DNA of 64,000 nucleotides from Blastomyces gilchristii SLH14081 (taxonomy: Eukaryota; Ascomycota; Eurotiomycetes; Onygenales; Ajellomycetaceae), in the NCBI RefSeq assembly GCF_000003855.2, contig NW_003101681.1, positions 472,681-536,680 of the forward strand. The letters run 5' to 3'. The notes beneath the pieces are model-generated. The model made no database searches and was not told the DNA's origin. It saw nothing but the letters and a program-made list of their open reading frames with translations. The translations under genes were made by a program, and so were the position numbers. This document shows positions 46,116 through 58,049 of the stretch, one piece after another; the first letter of the stretch is position 1; each line of letters starts with the position of its first letter.

Positions 46116-46803
46116 ATGGCTGCTAAGAGACCTCGGGAGGATGGTGCCAGCGCCGATGCTAATGTGGCTAAGAAGAAGAAGGGGTTTTCAGTTGGCCCAG
46201 CAAACCTTCCTGACGGCACCTATCGACGAAAGGGTACGCGCCGAATCTTCTGCTGTTACCCTGCGCTTGATCTAAATGCTCACAACTAATCACGTTCTAC
46301 TTCTTTTGCTGTGTATAGTGCAAAAAATCAAAGGCGATCTAATCCATAAAGCCAAGGTCAAGAAATCCTACGCCAAAGTTAAAGCAGAGGAACTCGCAAA
46401 GGGAACTGCAAAACCTAGTTTTACCCAAGAATCAACACTGGAAAATGATGGAGATGCGACAAAGCCAGAGGCAGCGAGTTTAGAGTTGCATCCAGATAGA
46501 CAAGCTATGCTTGATGCTCCCCAGGCAGAACAACCGCCTACGTCAAGAACGGATCGTCTGCCAAGAGACTCGCGGAATCGGCGCAAGCGTCCACCAAAGC
46601 CGTCGCCGTTTACCAAAGAGGTAGAAATAGCAAGAAGGAGACAGGAGGAAATTGAGAAGAAACAAAGGATTAGAGAAGCCAAGCAACGCGATCGAGAGGC
46701 TATGGCTAGGGCAAGAAGACCAGATCAGTTTGGGAAACGAAGACTTGGACGAGAGAGCACCGTATTACTGGATAGGGTTAAGAGGATGGTTGAAGAGTCC
46801 TAG
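46116..46803 (+). CDS. FYV7: rRNA-processing protein Fyv7
   Basis: Exons 46116-46233 and 46319-46803 (85-bp intron, donor GTACGC, branch CTAAT, acceptor TATAG; phase 1 join [11 protein letters not shown]) encode 200 residues. The N-terminus [12 protein letters not shown] is followed by [20 protein letters not shown], the conserved start of fungal Fyv7, then [20 protein letters not shown]. The middle is acidic and variable with LHPDRQAML. The C-terminal half is a highly charged helix ([40 protein letters not shown]). Yeast Fyv7 is a nucleolar factor needed for early pre-rRNA cleavages of the small-subunit pathway. The basic, Lys-rich composition suits a nucleolar protein. The short proximal intron and ATG context support this start. 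Confidence 0.88.
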
Positions 46804-47589
46804 AGACGACAAAATTCTTCTGTTAGAATAATATAGCGGATGAGATAATGAGATATACGATATCCCAGGCTGACGTTCTTTTTTCGAAATTCAGCCGTTT
46901 CGACTGGGATTTCTTGAATGGCCTGGGGTAGTATGAAGACAGTGGTCCAAAAAACGGTGAATAATAGGACTATACCCCACAAATCTGTAGAGACAATGTT
47001 TATTTGGGTTTGGCTATTGAGAGATTTCCACCTAGTGTGCATTTACAACGACAGTTGGTTCTAACTGGAAGAATCCTGTGGAGACATGCAGGGACCGATT
47101 TGGCCTGCAGGTGATCAGTGGATGATGCGGTTCTTCATGGGGGATATTGCCACGCTTTGTGGCCTTGGTGCAAATTTATCTCCATGATCGATTCCCGCAA
47201 AGCTAGAATCGAGTTGCTTAGACACGTGGAAGACGTGGAAGATGCAAGGCCAGGGGTCTACGAAACCGGTTTCAAATGGTTGGGAATTGAGGTTACCGAA
47301 AAGCCCAATACGTACGTCACACAAAAGTGTGTAGGATTCTGGCTGGTTACCTCTTTGTACATGTACATGCTCTATATTCATGAGCTTGCGAGGGACTTCT
47401 CGTGCATGTATGTATGTACAGTACATATTGCTCCCCTTGCTTCGATTGATGACACGTGTAGGCTAGGGTTGAGAAGAAGGCAGAATAAAACATTATTGGA
47501 TAACTTAACTGTTTTCTAAAATTATCTAGATTTGATGCTCAGGAGTACGGGGGATATCATCAATTCATATTTCACATACAGTATATGGA
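46804..47589. other. Convergent 3' intergenic region, fyv7 / GCP gene
   Basis: Contains the 3' ends of two converging genes. A 133-codon open frame on the + strand (47,118-47,519) has no recognisable domain and no conserved start context; I treat it as chance. Nothing else is visible. Confidence 0.5.
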
Positions 47590-50574
47590 CTAATAAAATC
47601 CATTCATATCCAGTCGTAAAAGGAGGTGTTCAAAGATACTATCTGTGTCAACACCTGCGCGATCATCGATCCCCCACGCGGCAAGATCCTGAGGTTTCCC
47701 TTTCGACCTCATCGCCTTGGCACCATCCAGTGCCCTTAAAAACCTTACAAAACCTGAAACCTGTTTCCTAAACACGGAGAAAAGCTGACGAACAATCCGA
47801 TCATAAGAGGGCTTCCCATCCTGCTGCACCCACGTGCCTGTGGAGGCCGCTTTAGATATAGAGGAGAAGGTGAGAATAGTGCCGAAGATGTCGTCTATTA
47901 ACTTTCTAGCCTGTACGTGTTTCTTGCTCACGAATAAAGCGAATAGGATCTGATCTAGGACATCTTCATGATACTCTCGGAGACGGTGTAGGCTTTTGGC
48001 ATTGTCAATGGTACCATCGATATCTCCCTTATCAATGCACTTCTCGATTTTGACAAGGATTCTCTCGAACTTGCTCCATGTCTCTCCAACTGCAATGTGG
48101 AAGGAATAGTCGCTCACGGTTTGCACGAAATGGTGCGCTTCGATGCGGAATTTCTGGGTGATTGTTCGGCTCATGTCTGCGGTATTCGATCGATCTGTGG
48201 AGTCACGGATAAGGCCACGTGCGACTGAAAGCATTCGTATCTGCCTCAGAAGTCGCTTGAAGATGGTATCGTATCTGCGTAAACTTCTGGGAGTGATTAT
48301 GGCTTCAAGGACTGAAGGCGGGTGGTATTGAAGACGGAGGAAATCTAGAGCCTCAATGGAGTTGGGATTTTTACATTTTACAAGTTCTTCGCCTGTTAGC
48401 TCACGGATTGCAAAGCTGAGGCCGCCAGGCAGCTCTTTATTCCTGACTTGATTTCCGGTGTTTTGCCCAATGTAATTTTTGTCTCCGTGATAACTCTCAG
48501 AGAGCAACCCCATTAGCACCAGGCGAAGCTCAGAGCTTGCTGGTGGCCAGGTATCACGATTGCCCAGACGAAGGCCAGTAGAACTTCCCCCACGGGCAAC
48601 ACCAGCTTTCCGTTCTCCGCTGTGCATTTCAGGGTCAAATAGAACATGAGACAAACGTGATGAAAAGATACCATCGCCTAATAATTGAAACCGCCATTGT
48701 AACTGCAGGTGCTCTTTGATTTTATGGCCTTTGAAAAGAAGGTGGAGGCAGGAGAAGTTAATTAATCTTGTTTGGGCCGAAATAACCGGGGCAAATGAGA
48801 GGTAAACAGACGCATCCAAAGGTGGGCCGAAAAGAGACCTGTTTCCCGGAACCTCGTCCGTGTTGAAACAGTTGCTCTCGGTGAGGAGGACGTGTAGTCT
48901 ATCGGAAGAGATTGAAGAATGACTTGCTAATAATTTGATATCATCATTCTTGCCGTCAAGGTCGAAAAGTGAAAAAACGCCGTCGATTGGGTCATGGTCT
49001 TCATGAACTGGGGTATCAGCGTTCTTGTCCTCAGATGTTAACGTACTACATTTTTGGAGTCGTACTTCGTCGTAGCGAAGTATCTCAGCTCGAAGTTGCG
49101 CCTCATAATTGTTGGCTTTTTGTTGGATTTTGTCAATATCCTTCCAGGTAAAAGCACACTCCAGGGCTAAATTCATTGACCGACTCGTACCACTTTTTAT
49201 AGAAAGTGGATGATTAGGATGGAATTCTTTGAGTAGCCTTAAACTTTTGCCGCTTTCGAATATCGTTTCCGCATAGCCTGCGGGAACGAAGATAGGCATA
49301 GCTTCTGGACGAAAACTGTAGTCAACCAGCCTAGCTTCGATCCTTCCGCAATTTTGACCGTGAACTTCGTCGGTATTTATGAAACCCTTCCTATTTCGAT
49401 TGACTTCTAGCAAGGTTTGAGGTTCAGGCCTAAGTCCGATCCAGGACTCAACCGAGGAAAGCCACGATTCAGCCACCATGGCCATCAGTTCACGAAGCAC
49501 GCTAGATAGCCAGACAAATTCATGGGAATAATAATCGCATTTTGTAAAGACTGAGGATATAACAGCACCATCCGTTGTCGCATTTTCTGCATTTTCTATT
49601 ATGTCGACGAGGACCTTGAGGAGACAGGCAGGGCGTCTGAACAACATCTGAGTTTTCAGCAACGGCAAATCCGTCTTGAAACGCTCGTAGACATGCTCCT
49701 CAAAACTATGTAGTAGGACCGACGCAGCGCAAGCCAGGCTAGATAACGGGGTCGGCAGATCCGTTTGAGTAGGCGTTGCAAGAATGAATCTTCTTACCTT
49801 TCGCACCTGTGTTCCACATTGTAAAAATTCCTCAATCAAGCCATCCACTGCAGTCAGGCTGATTCCGGATATGCGGGCATCCTTGATATGCTTTTCGAAC
49901 ACTCGGTTCTGTTCGTTGAATCGGAAAAAAATTGAATTCCACCCGAGGCCTAGTCGAAATAGCGACGCAACGAAAATATCTGTTAGCGCTACTCGGCCCG
50001 AATCCTCAAGACCCGATTTCGTTGCCTGATAACCTAATGCAGCATCAAATCCGCGTGGACCAGCTTCACTTAGGTAAAGAGGGCTGGCCCAGTGAACGGG
50101 ATGGTGTGGAAATGTATCCCACGACCTCAATGATCTCCCTATAGTAATTAGGTTTAAATTTGCATCCGATGCCCATATGTCCGTTATTTCATCCGTTTCA
50201 TCCGTTTCATCCTTTGTTTCATTGGGGTCCACATCAGTTTGACTCGTACTGAGGGATAAAGGGGTATCTGGGTCAGTCGATTCGAGCGCGTCTGTACCAA
50301 ATAGATTCAATTCATATATGTTGGAATCGCGTTTCGTAAAGAGGTCTAAGGGACCCTGAAAAACGCCCTGGGCAAGTTCTAGAGACAGAAGTTAGTTGCT
50401 GCGAACATAGAAATAATTCGAAAGCATGACAGCTGTACCTGGAAGGTCATCATCCCAAGGCAGAGAGTCTAGCGGTTGCAGCTCGTGGAGATGAAAATAG
50501 GAAGGTTCCCAGAGCTTGTCAACGGCAAGCGCAAACGGGTCATCCACATCTCTTCGGAGGTCCATTGCTAACAT
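47590..50574 (-). CDS. Gamma-tubulin complex component, GCP5/GCP6 class (Spc97/Spc98 family)
   Basis: Exons 50574-50439 and 50378-47590 (60-bp intron, donor GTACAG, branch ACTAAC, acceptor CTCTAG) encode 974 residues. The N-terminus has DPFALAVDKLWEPSYFHLHE, LQPLDSLPWDDDLPE, the usual opening of fungal GCP4-6-type proteins. The GRIP1-like part includes LTDIFVASLFRLGLGWNSIF, LLHSFEEHV and LMAMVAESWLSSVESWIGL. The C-terminal GRIP2 region includes INFSCLHLLFKGHKIKEHLQ, LQWRFQLL and LHRLREYHEDVLDQILFALF. Such subunits help form or anchor gamma-tubulin ring complexes that nucleate microtubules at spindle pole bodies. Insertions between GRIP domains and the length favour GCP6 or GCP5 over GCP2/3; I cannot choose surely. 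ATGs at 50574 and 50565 are both possible starts. Confidence 0.82.
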
Positions 50575-50877
50575 ACAAGTCCCGTTCAATATGCTATTTC
50601 GCGAGCCGAAATCGTTCTGACGCGTCTGGGGAGATAACCTTGGAAAACGCGACTGATCATAACACACTAGTATAGTATAGGACTAGCGTGCAATAGCCAC
50701 GTGCACGGACCACTGCTTATTTGCCGGCGTTATTTCAACCTTTCCCCGTTCAAGCTGGGTAGTTTCGGCGAATAACACTTCCCGGCACGGTTTGTGGCTC
50801 TCATATCCATCTCTCATTCCCCTACCTCCATAATAACTAACATTCTCCTACAAGCCATACAGCGTATATCCCTTACA
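50575..50877. promoter_or_regulatory. Divergent promoter, GCP gene / eaf7
   Basis: 303 bp between opposite start codons. It contains an E-box-like CACGTG at about 50,698 and pyrimidine-rich sequence (CATTCCCCTACCTCC) upstream of eaf7. No further elements are clear. Confidence 0.45.
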
Positions 50878-51978
50878 ATGCCACCCAGAAAGAAATTGCG
50901 GCTCTCCTCACAGGGAGATTCGACTCCACAATCGGAGGTTCTCCAGCATGCATCTAGCACTCCCACGCAACCAGACGCTGCGTCGAAGCTTGAAACCGAA
51001 AGCGATTCTATAGTTACAGACCCATGGACTGAGGAGCAAGAAACATCCTTGCTTAAAGGTATCATACGATGGAAACCTGTCGGTATGTGGACGGCTATGG
51101 CACGATGCAGACACAGGGCGCAATTTAAGTAACCAATTTAACATCGTTAGGGATGCACAAACACTTTCGCATGCTGGCTATCTCGGAACATTTGATAAGC
51201 CAGGGCTACGTAACACCAAACGATCAACATACTCGAATACCTGGGATTTGGAAAAAGCTAGGAACTCTATACAATCTCGCGGGGCTCGATGAGCGAGTTG
51301 GTGACCGAATCATACATCCTCCTTGTTGTTGGACGATATGGATCAACGAAGTGGCTAACACAATTCTCTACTCAGGAAGCCTCGTTTGCTACAGATGGAT
51401 CCGGCGATTCAGAACCAGCACAGGAGACTTACTGTCCATTCCAGCTACCGTTCGATGAATACGGTGGAATGATGTTTCAAAGGAGGCTTGCTCCAGGAGG
51501 GTCATCGTCTCCCCCTATGAGCCTTGCTGGAGGGTCAGTAAGGGCTAGTACAATTGCAGACACAGATGGTGGGTAATCCCGACCGCTTTATCGGATAATA
51601 CATGTTGAATGGTGGAGAGAAACTAAAGAAAATAAACTGTTAGAGCCCAGCTCTTCGCCCGCACCTTCCCGTGGCCGGCGGGCTAACCGTAGCACACGTG
51701 CGAACACTCGAGGCACACGATCGTCACGGCTACATGGTGAAACTGAGAATGGAAAAGGGCGACACCATAGCAAGGCCAGTCCCGCCAAAGAAGAAGACAC
51801 AGCAGAAGATGGCGAAGGAGAGGAAGGAGATGAAGAGGGGACGGAGACAGGTGAAGGGGAAGACACCGACACTCAAGCCACGGATTCAGCTCGGGCGAGG
51901 CCAACTCGGACTCAAGCGACGCGCGGAAAGACGAAAAAGCCGGCCAGAGGTGCGCCTAAACGCGGCAGGCGACGGTAG
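50878..51978 (+). CDS. EAF7: NuA4 histone acetyltransferase subunit Eaf7 (MRGBP/CT20 family)
   Basis: Four exons, 50878-51082, 51151-51296, 51376-51568 and 51644-51978, encode 292 residues; all joins keep frame. Residues 45-120 form the Eaf7/MRGBP domain: DPWTEEQETSLLKGIIRWKP, VGMHKHFRMLAISEHLISQG and IPGIWKKLGTLYNLAGLDER, followed after the second intron by EASFATDGSGDSEPAQE and FQLPFDEYGGMMFQRRL. The C-terminal exon is acidic (EEDTAEDGEGEEGDEEGTE) then basic (TRGKTKKPARGAPKRGRRR). Eaf7 is a subunit of the NuA4 acetyltransferase and of the TINTIN module with Eaf3 and Eaf5, acting on chromatin in the nucleus. Donors of introns 2 and 3 are unusual (GTTGGT and GTGGGT), but alternative sites break the frame. 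Confidence 0.88.
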
Positions 51979-52544
51979 TAAGATTTTTTTTTTTTTTTTC
52001 CTTCTCTTGTTGTCCCTTCTTCACTTTTTCGATCCTTAATGGGGGTTAACTCGAGTCGGGCGTTTTTAAATTATGGGACGTGATGTATCTTCGCATCTCT
52101 TTCAATGACTGGTTAGCGAAAACCCGGACACGCGGGCTAGTTTTGTTTTTTGGAAGTTTGCACGGTTATCACCAACAGGTGAACATTATACGAGTTTGTA
52201 TGTAAGTATACCACAGCTAGAGTCCAATATCTTCCACATTTAAGTTTATATATCCAAATGCAAAAGGAAGATCAACCTCAACAGGGAACCGCCGGAAGCC
52301 ATCTACGTAGTATTACATCGAGCCACTTTTTTGTATACAAATAACGCGTAGCAATTAAGGAAAGGAGTAAACTGTGCTAACTCTCGCAATGATAAACAAG
52401 AAAACAAAGAAAATATCAGCTCACTGAGCTCAGGATATGTACATCACGACCATCTCTATCTAATGGAGAACTGCAAATGATTGGTTGCGTAAAACATTCG
52501 GGGAAATCGTTGATGAGAGAGTGTAGGGAGATAATATATTACTA
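51979..52544. other. Convergent 3' intergenic region, eaf7 / idh1
   Basis: Carries a run of T (about 51,985-51,999) just after the eaf7 stop and ordinary AT-leaning 3' UTR sequence for both genes. No gene seen. Confidence 0.5.
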
Positions 52545-54067
52545 TTACAGTTTAGAGATGATGGCGCTTGCGTATTCGTTGGTTTTGGCATTGCCACCAA
52601 GATCACCAGTGAGGGACTAAGAATGTCGTTAGCTGAGCACTGATGAGTACGTAGGGTTCAATGGATGTTTCTTTACCTTTCCTTCCGCGAGAGTGGCGAA
52701 GATAGCGTTTTGGATCTTATCGGCATGCTGATTCAGTCCCATATGCTGCAACATCATGATGCTGCTCAAGAGCAAGGCTGTTGGGTTCGCCTTCTGTTGA
52801 CCAGCAATGTCAGGGGCGGATCCGTGGACAGCTTCGAAGATAGAGCATTCGTCTCCAATGTTACCGGACGGGGTGAGACCCAGGCCGCCGATCAAACCAG
52901 CACACATGTCAGATAGGATATCGCCGTAAAGGTTGGGCATGACCAGGACTTTGTCGTTGTAAGGGACGGGATCGGTAACAATTTTCAAGCAAGTATTGTC
53001 AAGGAGTTCGGCGTCGAACTCAATATCGGGGAAATCCTTGGCAACATCTCTCGCAGTACGCAGGAAGAGACCGTCGGACATTTTCATGATGGTGGCCTTA
53101 TGCACGACGCGGACCTTCTTCCTGCCTACCTCCTGGGCATATTGGAAGGCAAAGCGGAGAACACGTTCGGAGGCTTCCCGAGTAATGAGCTTAATGCTCT
53201 GCACAACGCCATCCACCACAACATGTTCAATTCCAGAGTATTCGCCCTCGGTGTTCTCGCGGATGAGGATAGTTTCGACGTTATCGTATGGGGTTTTGTA
53301 ACCAGCAATCGACCGGCCAGGTCGGACGTTTGCAAAAAGATTGAATGTACGGCGAAGAGTAAGGTTGAGGGAAACATGGCCTTTTCCGACGGGTGTCTGT
53401 CTATCCTTTTAACCACTGTCCTTGCTCTCAATAATGGCATTTTAGCAAAACGGAACTTACAGCAAGTGGTCCCTTTAGGGCGACGAAATTTTTCTTCACG
53501 CTGTTGATAGCCTCATCTGGAATAGCAGTCTTCCCATCCTTGAGAATCGGCGTAACGTCGACCGGTTCCCATTTTATCGGTACCTAGTTGATTCAGCAAG
53601 TCTCGCACTAGAACCAAGATAAACCAATTGTCAAGGAACGAAGCTGGCGCATTTTGCTTTACCTGTGCAGCGGCGAAAATATCTTTGACGGATTGTGAGA
53701 TCTCTGGCCCGATACCATCACCCTCGATCAATGTGACTGTGTATTTGCCCTAAACAGAAGAGAGTTGTTCTCAGCTTCCAATTTACAAACGCAATGGTTG
53801 TTTCAGCTGAGGGAAGAAGGCATAGCATACGTCAGGGCCTTTGGTTCCTGGAAATTTTGCTACTTTTTCCGCAACAGCCACAGCATAGCATCGAACCTAT
53901 ATTATATGCAGAAGTAAGCCTACTTATCCCAAGTCGTGGTGCCGTAGGGTGCGGACTTGCGGCTGGAGAGATAATTCACCCACATTGAGCGGAGATTTGC
54001 GGGCCAATTGGCCGACTGGCGTTCGTAGGCACTGCCGCGCGGGAGCAAACGCGCGCAGGGAAATCAT
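52545..54067 (-). CDS. idh1: NAD-dependent isocitrate dehydrogenase subunit 1, mitochondrial
   Basis: Six exons: 54067-53984, 53896-53831, 53749-53663, 53583-53461, 53396-52677 and 52616-52545. All exon joins are phase 0 and the product has 383 residues. The N-terminus ([20 protein letters not shown]) is rich in Arg and lacks acidic residues, a mitochondrial presequence. The isocitrate/isopropylmalate dehydrogenase fold follows: [134 protein letters not shown]. The C-terminus is [19 protein letters not shown]. The enzyme oxidises isocitrate to 2-oxoglutarate in the citric acid cycle as a heteromer with Idh2. The fungal Idh1 type is the regulatory (AMP-binding) subunit. The gene is divergent from sec5. 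Confidence 0.95.
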
Positions 54068-54506
54068 TGTGGCGGCTGGGATGTATATGGAGGCTGGCGA
54101 AAAAGAAAATTTTCAGTCACAAAAAGCAATTGAGGCTGTTTGAGGTAAAAATGAGTTGTAATTGTTGGAGAGAAGAGTGAAGGGAAGAGTTGGTCTTTGT
54201 TATGGTATCCCAGCGCACTCACCACGGCCCCACCCAGAGATATTTTTTCCAGCTTAGATAAGCCGGCGCGGGTGTTTGCTCTGTTTGCTCAGCTTCACCA
54301 CATTTGTCCAAGACAACAACACCATGATATCCATAGCAATTGCGCCAGCGATGACGGGGATTTAGAGATGTGTCGAGCGCACTGATTGATTAGCGAAAAC
54401 TTTATGGCTGGTTAAAAAGTGTCATTATTTACGGAGTTGCTTTCGCGCCTTCTCTTGCTTCTGATTTTTACTGGGGCGGTTTCGCTGTGCTGCCCAACAC
54501 CCTATT
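54068..54506. promoter_or_regulatory. Divergent promoter, idh1 / sec5
   Basis: 439 bp between opposite start codons, with CCACCCAGAG and pyrimidine-rich stretches before sec5. A TGATTGATTAGCG segment lies near 54,382. No binding site is certain. Confidence 0.45.
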
Positions 54507-57500
54507 ATGGCTTCCTACGACACGGACGTTACCCATTATTATAATATCCCGTCACTTTACCCCGAAGAATGGCCAGCAGAGCTGAATGAAAGTGACGATT
54601 CGGATGGTGAAGAGCCTCTGTCCTCTGGCCCCGGCACCTCTGCCTCCCAACGGCGAAAATCGAGATATGCTGCCCTCCAAATAGGTGGAAGCGAACGCAG
54701 GAGCATAGTGCCGGGATCTCAGCGGACTGGAGATGGAAGGGATAACTTGGTCCAAAAGGACGAACCAGACCCTTTGGGATCTTCCGAGAGTGTAGTTAGG
54801 ATGTTGAAACAACGCGGCATCGCCGACGATGACGCTCGCGTTCGAAACCGTTACCTGCTATCGTCAACAACCTTCTCGCCTGCGCTCTTCCTTTCCCAGA
54901 CTCACGCCTCCGATTCTATCCAATCCCTTCTTGAAGGTCTAGATTTTTTATCTAAATCTATCGACAAGAAATCTGCATCTTTGAAGGTTTTAGTTGAATC
55001 GAATTTTGAGCGCTTCGTCCGAGCAAAGGCAACCATCGACAACGTATATACGGAAATGCGAAACCAAGGCACGCAACCAGATGCCCTGCCTCAAGGAAGA
55101 CTTTCTCACATCAAAAGATACAGCACGGGAGCCACAGCCGCTCCCGGAAGCTCTGAACGCCCAGTTCCACAGAAAAACTCCCTTACAAAAGAAAGTGAAT
55201 ATGGTGTTAAGGGCATACGCGTGCCTTTAGTGGAAGCTTCCGGGAAAGCGGAAGAGGTGTGGGGCGCAGCACTTGGGGGTCGACAGCGAGAAGAGGGTTT
55301 GAAAGCCGTTATTGAAGCTATGGCAAAACACCGAGAGATATATGATATCGGATATAATCTCGCGCGATCGATCAAACAGCGCGATTGCGAAGCAGTTGTT
55401 GACCAATATACACGTGCCAGAAGATATGCGATAGATGCAAAGCTCATTGCTGACCGGGCTGCAACAACGCAGCGCCCTTTAACCGACGAACAAGTTCACC
55501 TAATCCTTGCTACGGGAAGAATGTGGATGGACGTTGAAAAGCAAATACAAATTTTCAAGCGGGACTTGTGGCGACGTTTGAGCACTGTTCAGGCAAATAT
55601 CCCTACGATGAGCGTCGATGGCCCCATCGAAGAGCACATGGAACTAATTGCAACACTACTTGAACTCGGCGTTGACGATAACCCGGTCTGGGTCTGGCTC
55701 CTCGGACGTTATGATTATTTGAAAACCAAGATTATTGCGTTCTGTGAGCGGTCGAAAGTCGAAATTGAAATTCTTCGGCGACGTCTAGCCAACAGGGAGA
55801 AACCGACGCCACAAGCCGTTGCGCCGTATATTCACATCTCTAACCGTGATAGCGTAACAAATGGCACAGACACCCTCGATACTGAGCCCGTTATCGAACT
55901 ATGGGAATGTGTGCACACATATCTGAAAAAGCTACTATCAGTTGACGGCGGCATCCTTGGAGAGGTCATCGAGTTTTGGGACACTACACAATCTTTCATC
56001 GATGGCAGTAAACAAAAGCTCCTTCCAGCAGGATTCGAGGGTGAAAGCCGAAAACACCATCGACTGTCTTCGGGAGGAGTAAGTGATCTGAAAGATGGTG
56101 TGGTTGAACTTGTAAATCTCATCCGCGAAAACGCTGTATCGATATTTGCCGATCCGCCTATCGAGGACGTGTCTCTGCTACTTTCACCTCTCCCGACAAC
56201 TCCCAACACCCCCCTAACTGGCTTAACCCCCACCGACTCTCGTTTCAGGATAGATCCTAAGGACATTCCCCCACCTTCGCCTAGAAGAGGAGAAGCATGG
56301 GAGGATTTCGCCTTCTGGCCTCCATATGCGAACTCTCTTAGTGGTGTCCACTATCTCAGCCAATTCTTAATCTTAATCGGAACAGCTGCTAGCCAGATAG
56401 CTGCAATGAGCCCAATATCAAGCAGTAGTAGTACCTACGATAAACTAAAGCTTCTTGTCAGCGGCACACGAGAACGATCGGTCCGTGCTATATGCGCAGC
56501 TTGGAATAAAGATGCCGAGAGCGTGAAATATCTGGAGGATTGGACTAGAGACTTTGAACGTAAGGACATGACTAAGATGCCCGGACTTTTCGTAACATTC
56601 GAAAGCGCAGTTCTTTCCGGAATGCAAAAGATATTGTATATATCTGAGGCCATGACGAAACCTGGGGTCGTCGATGTTGTCACCCCCCCACCTGCGAAAC
56701 TCCTTCAGATGGTCCGGTCCCAGTTTGTAACGAGCGTGTATAAGGCATTAAGCGGGCTTGTTGAAAATGCGGAGCATCTAGTTACGACTGAAGGAGAAAA
56801 TGAATGGATTCTTGTCGGTCCCGTCGTTCGCATTGGTGGATTGGATATCTCGTCATCGATCCCCCCTTCAGGCGGCATTGATTCCAAAAATAGGGTGAGT
56901 CCTTTGTACTCCAAACAACAGCCATATTTGATTTTCTTACTCACTGCTCTTTTCTCAGAACGTTCGCATGCTCCTCACGCTCTCCAACCTCAAAGCTCTC
57001 CGCGCTGACTACGTCCCTCAATTGGTGTCCAATTTCGAAACTGCATTCTCCGTTAAATTAACCGAGGAGTCTAAAACAATCCGCGATGTCCTTGGTCAAA
57101 TTGACGCCCGCCTATTCCAATCGTACACCCGGCCGATGACCGCAACGTTAAATTCGACTATCCTCGATGGGATCGCAGCTCCGGATTGGGTTCCCCTAAC
57201 GAGTCGACCCGATCAAGTTCGCCCTTATGTATATACAACAATGTTAAACCTCGTCCTGGTGCATACAGAAGTGACCACAACTCTCCCAACACCAACTCAA
57301 AGTCCACCAAGCACACCCGCATCGTCCCTCACAAACGCAATACTCTCCCACCTCCTAACACAGATTTCCTCATCGCTTTTGAACGCCTTCATACAGCGTC
57401 CTAAGTATTCGCTCCCGGCTCTCATGCAAGCAACCCTGGATACGGAGTTCATTGCACAAACACTCTCACAGTACGCGACAGAGGAGGCGTCAAAAATACA

Positions 57501-57666
57501 GAGCCAGATATACTTGGAACTTGATCGTCGAACAAATAACGAGGCCAGGGCTAGGTTACAGGCTGAGCTGGGGGAGATGCGAGGGGTTTTGAAGCGGTTG
57601 CGGGAAGCGACTCGCGGGGAGTTTGCATGCTTTAGAAAGGTGAGGAGTGGTGGGACTAAAGGATAG
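54507..57666 (+). CDS. SEC5: Exocyst complex subunit Sec5 (EXOC2)
   Basis: Exons 54507-56894 and 56959-57666 (64-bp intron, donor GTGAGT, acceptor TCTCAG; join SKNR/NVRMLLTLSNLKAL) encode 1,031 residues. The N-terminal 90 residues are acidic and Ser-rich, with YYNIPSLYPEEWPAE typical of fungal Sec5. The conserved exocyst coiled-coil region follows at about 125-185: RNRYLLSSTTFSPALFLSQT, SIQSLLEGLDFLSKSIDKKS, ASLKVLVESNFERFVRAKAT. Helical-bundle repeats of the CATCHR type continue to the C-terminus, which has QSQIYLELDRRTNNEARARL. Sec5 is a core subunit of the octameric complex that tethers secretory vesicles to the plasma membrane at growing tips. Length fits filamentous fungi. It is convergent with niaD. 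Confidence 0.93.
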
Positions 57667-58049
57667 AGAAATATTTGCCATTTTCCTGATTGGAAAGTGT
57701 ATAGAATTGCACATGCTGTCCATATTAGGTGCCTCTCTTCAATGTTGTGGCTTTGGATATCTATTCCCCGTTTTCGCTAGCCTATTTGTGCGTTTGAGCT
57801 TTTATTATTGAGTGCAGGACGCTCTTTTTGTCTTCAATTGAAATTTTAGCGAAGAACATGTGATTGAGATTCGATTTATGAAGAGAGCACGTGTGTTGCA
57901 AAGTCACCCTCCCCCCATAGCAGCGAAGCTGCATTTTGTGCTTGAAGTGCCCGAAAATGGAAGCTGAATATATAAACGGTAAATCGATACAGCCATATAT
58001 TCCCCTTCACCCCGCATGAAATCTATGAAAGTCACTCCCATATGTCGCC
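57667..58049. other. Convergent 3' intergenic region, sec5 / niaD
   Basis: 383 bp of 3' UTR sequence for both genes. No gene or RNA seen. Confidence 0.5.

Noticed and set aside
47118..47519. A 133-codon gene between fyv7 and the GCP gene
   Set aside because: No recognisable domain, unusual composition, and it lies in the 3' region of two convergent genes.
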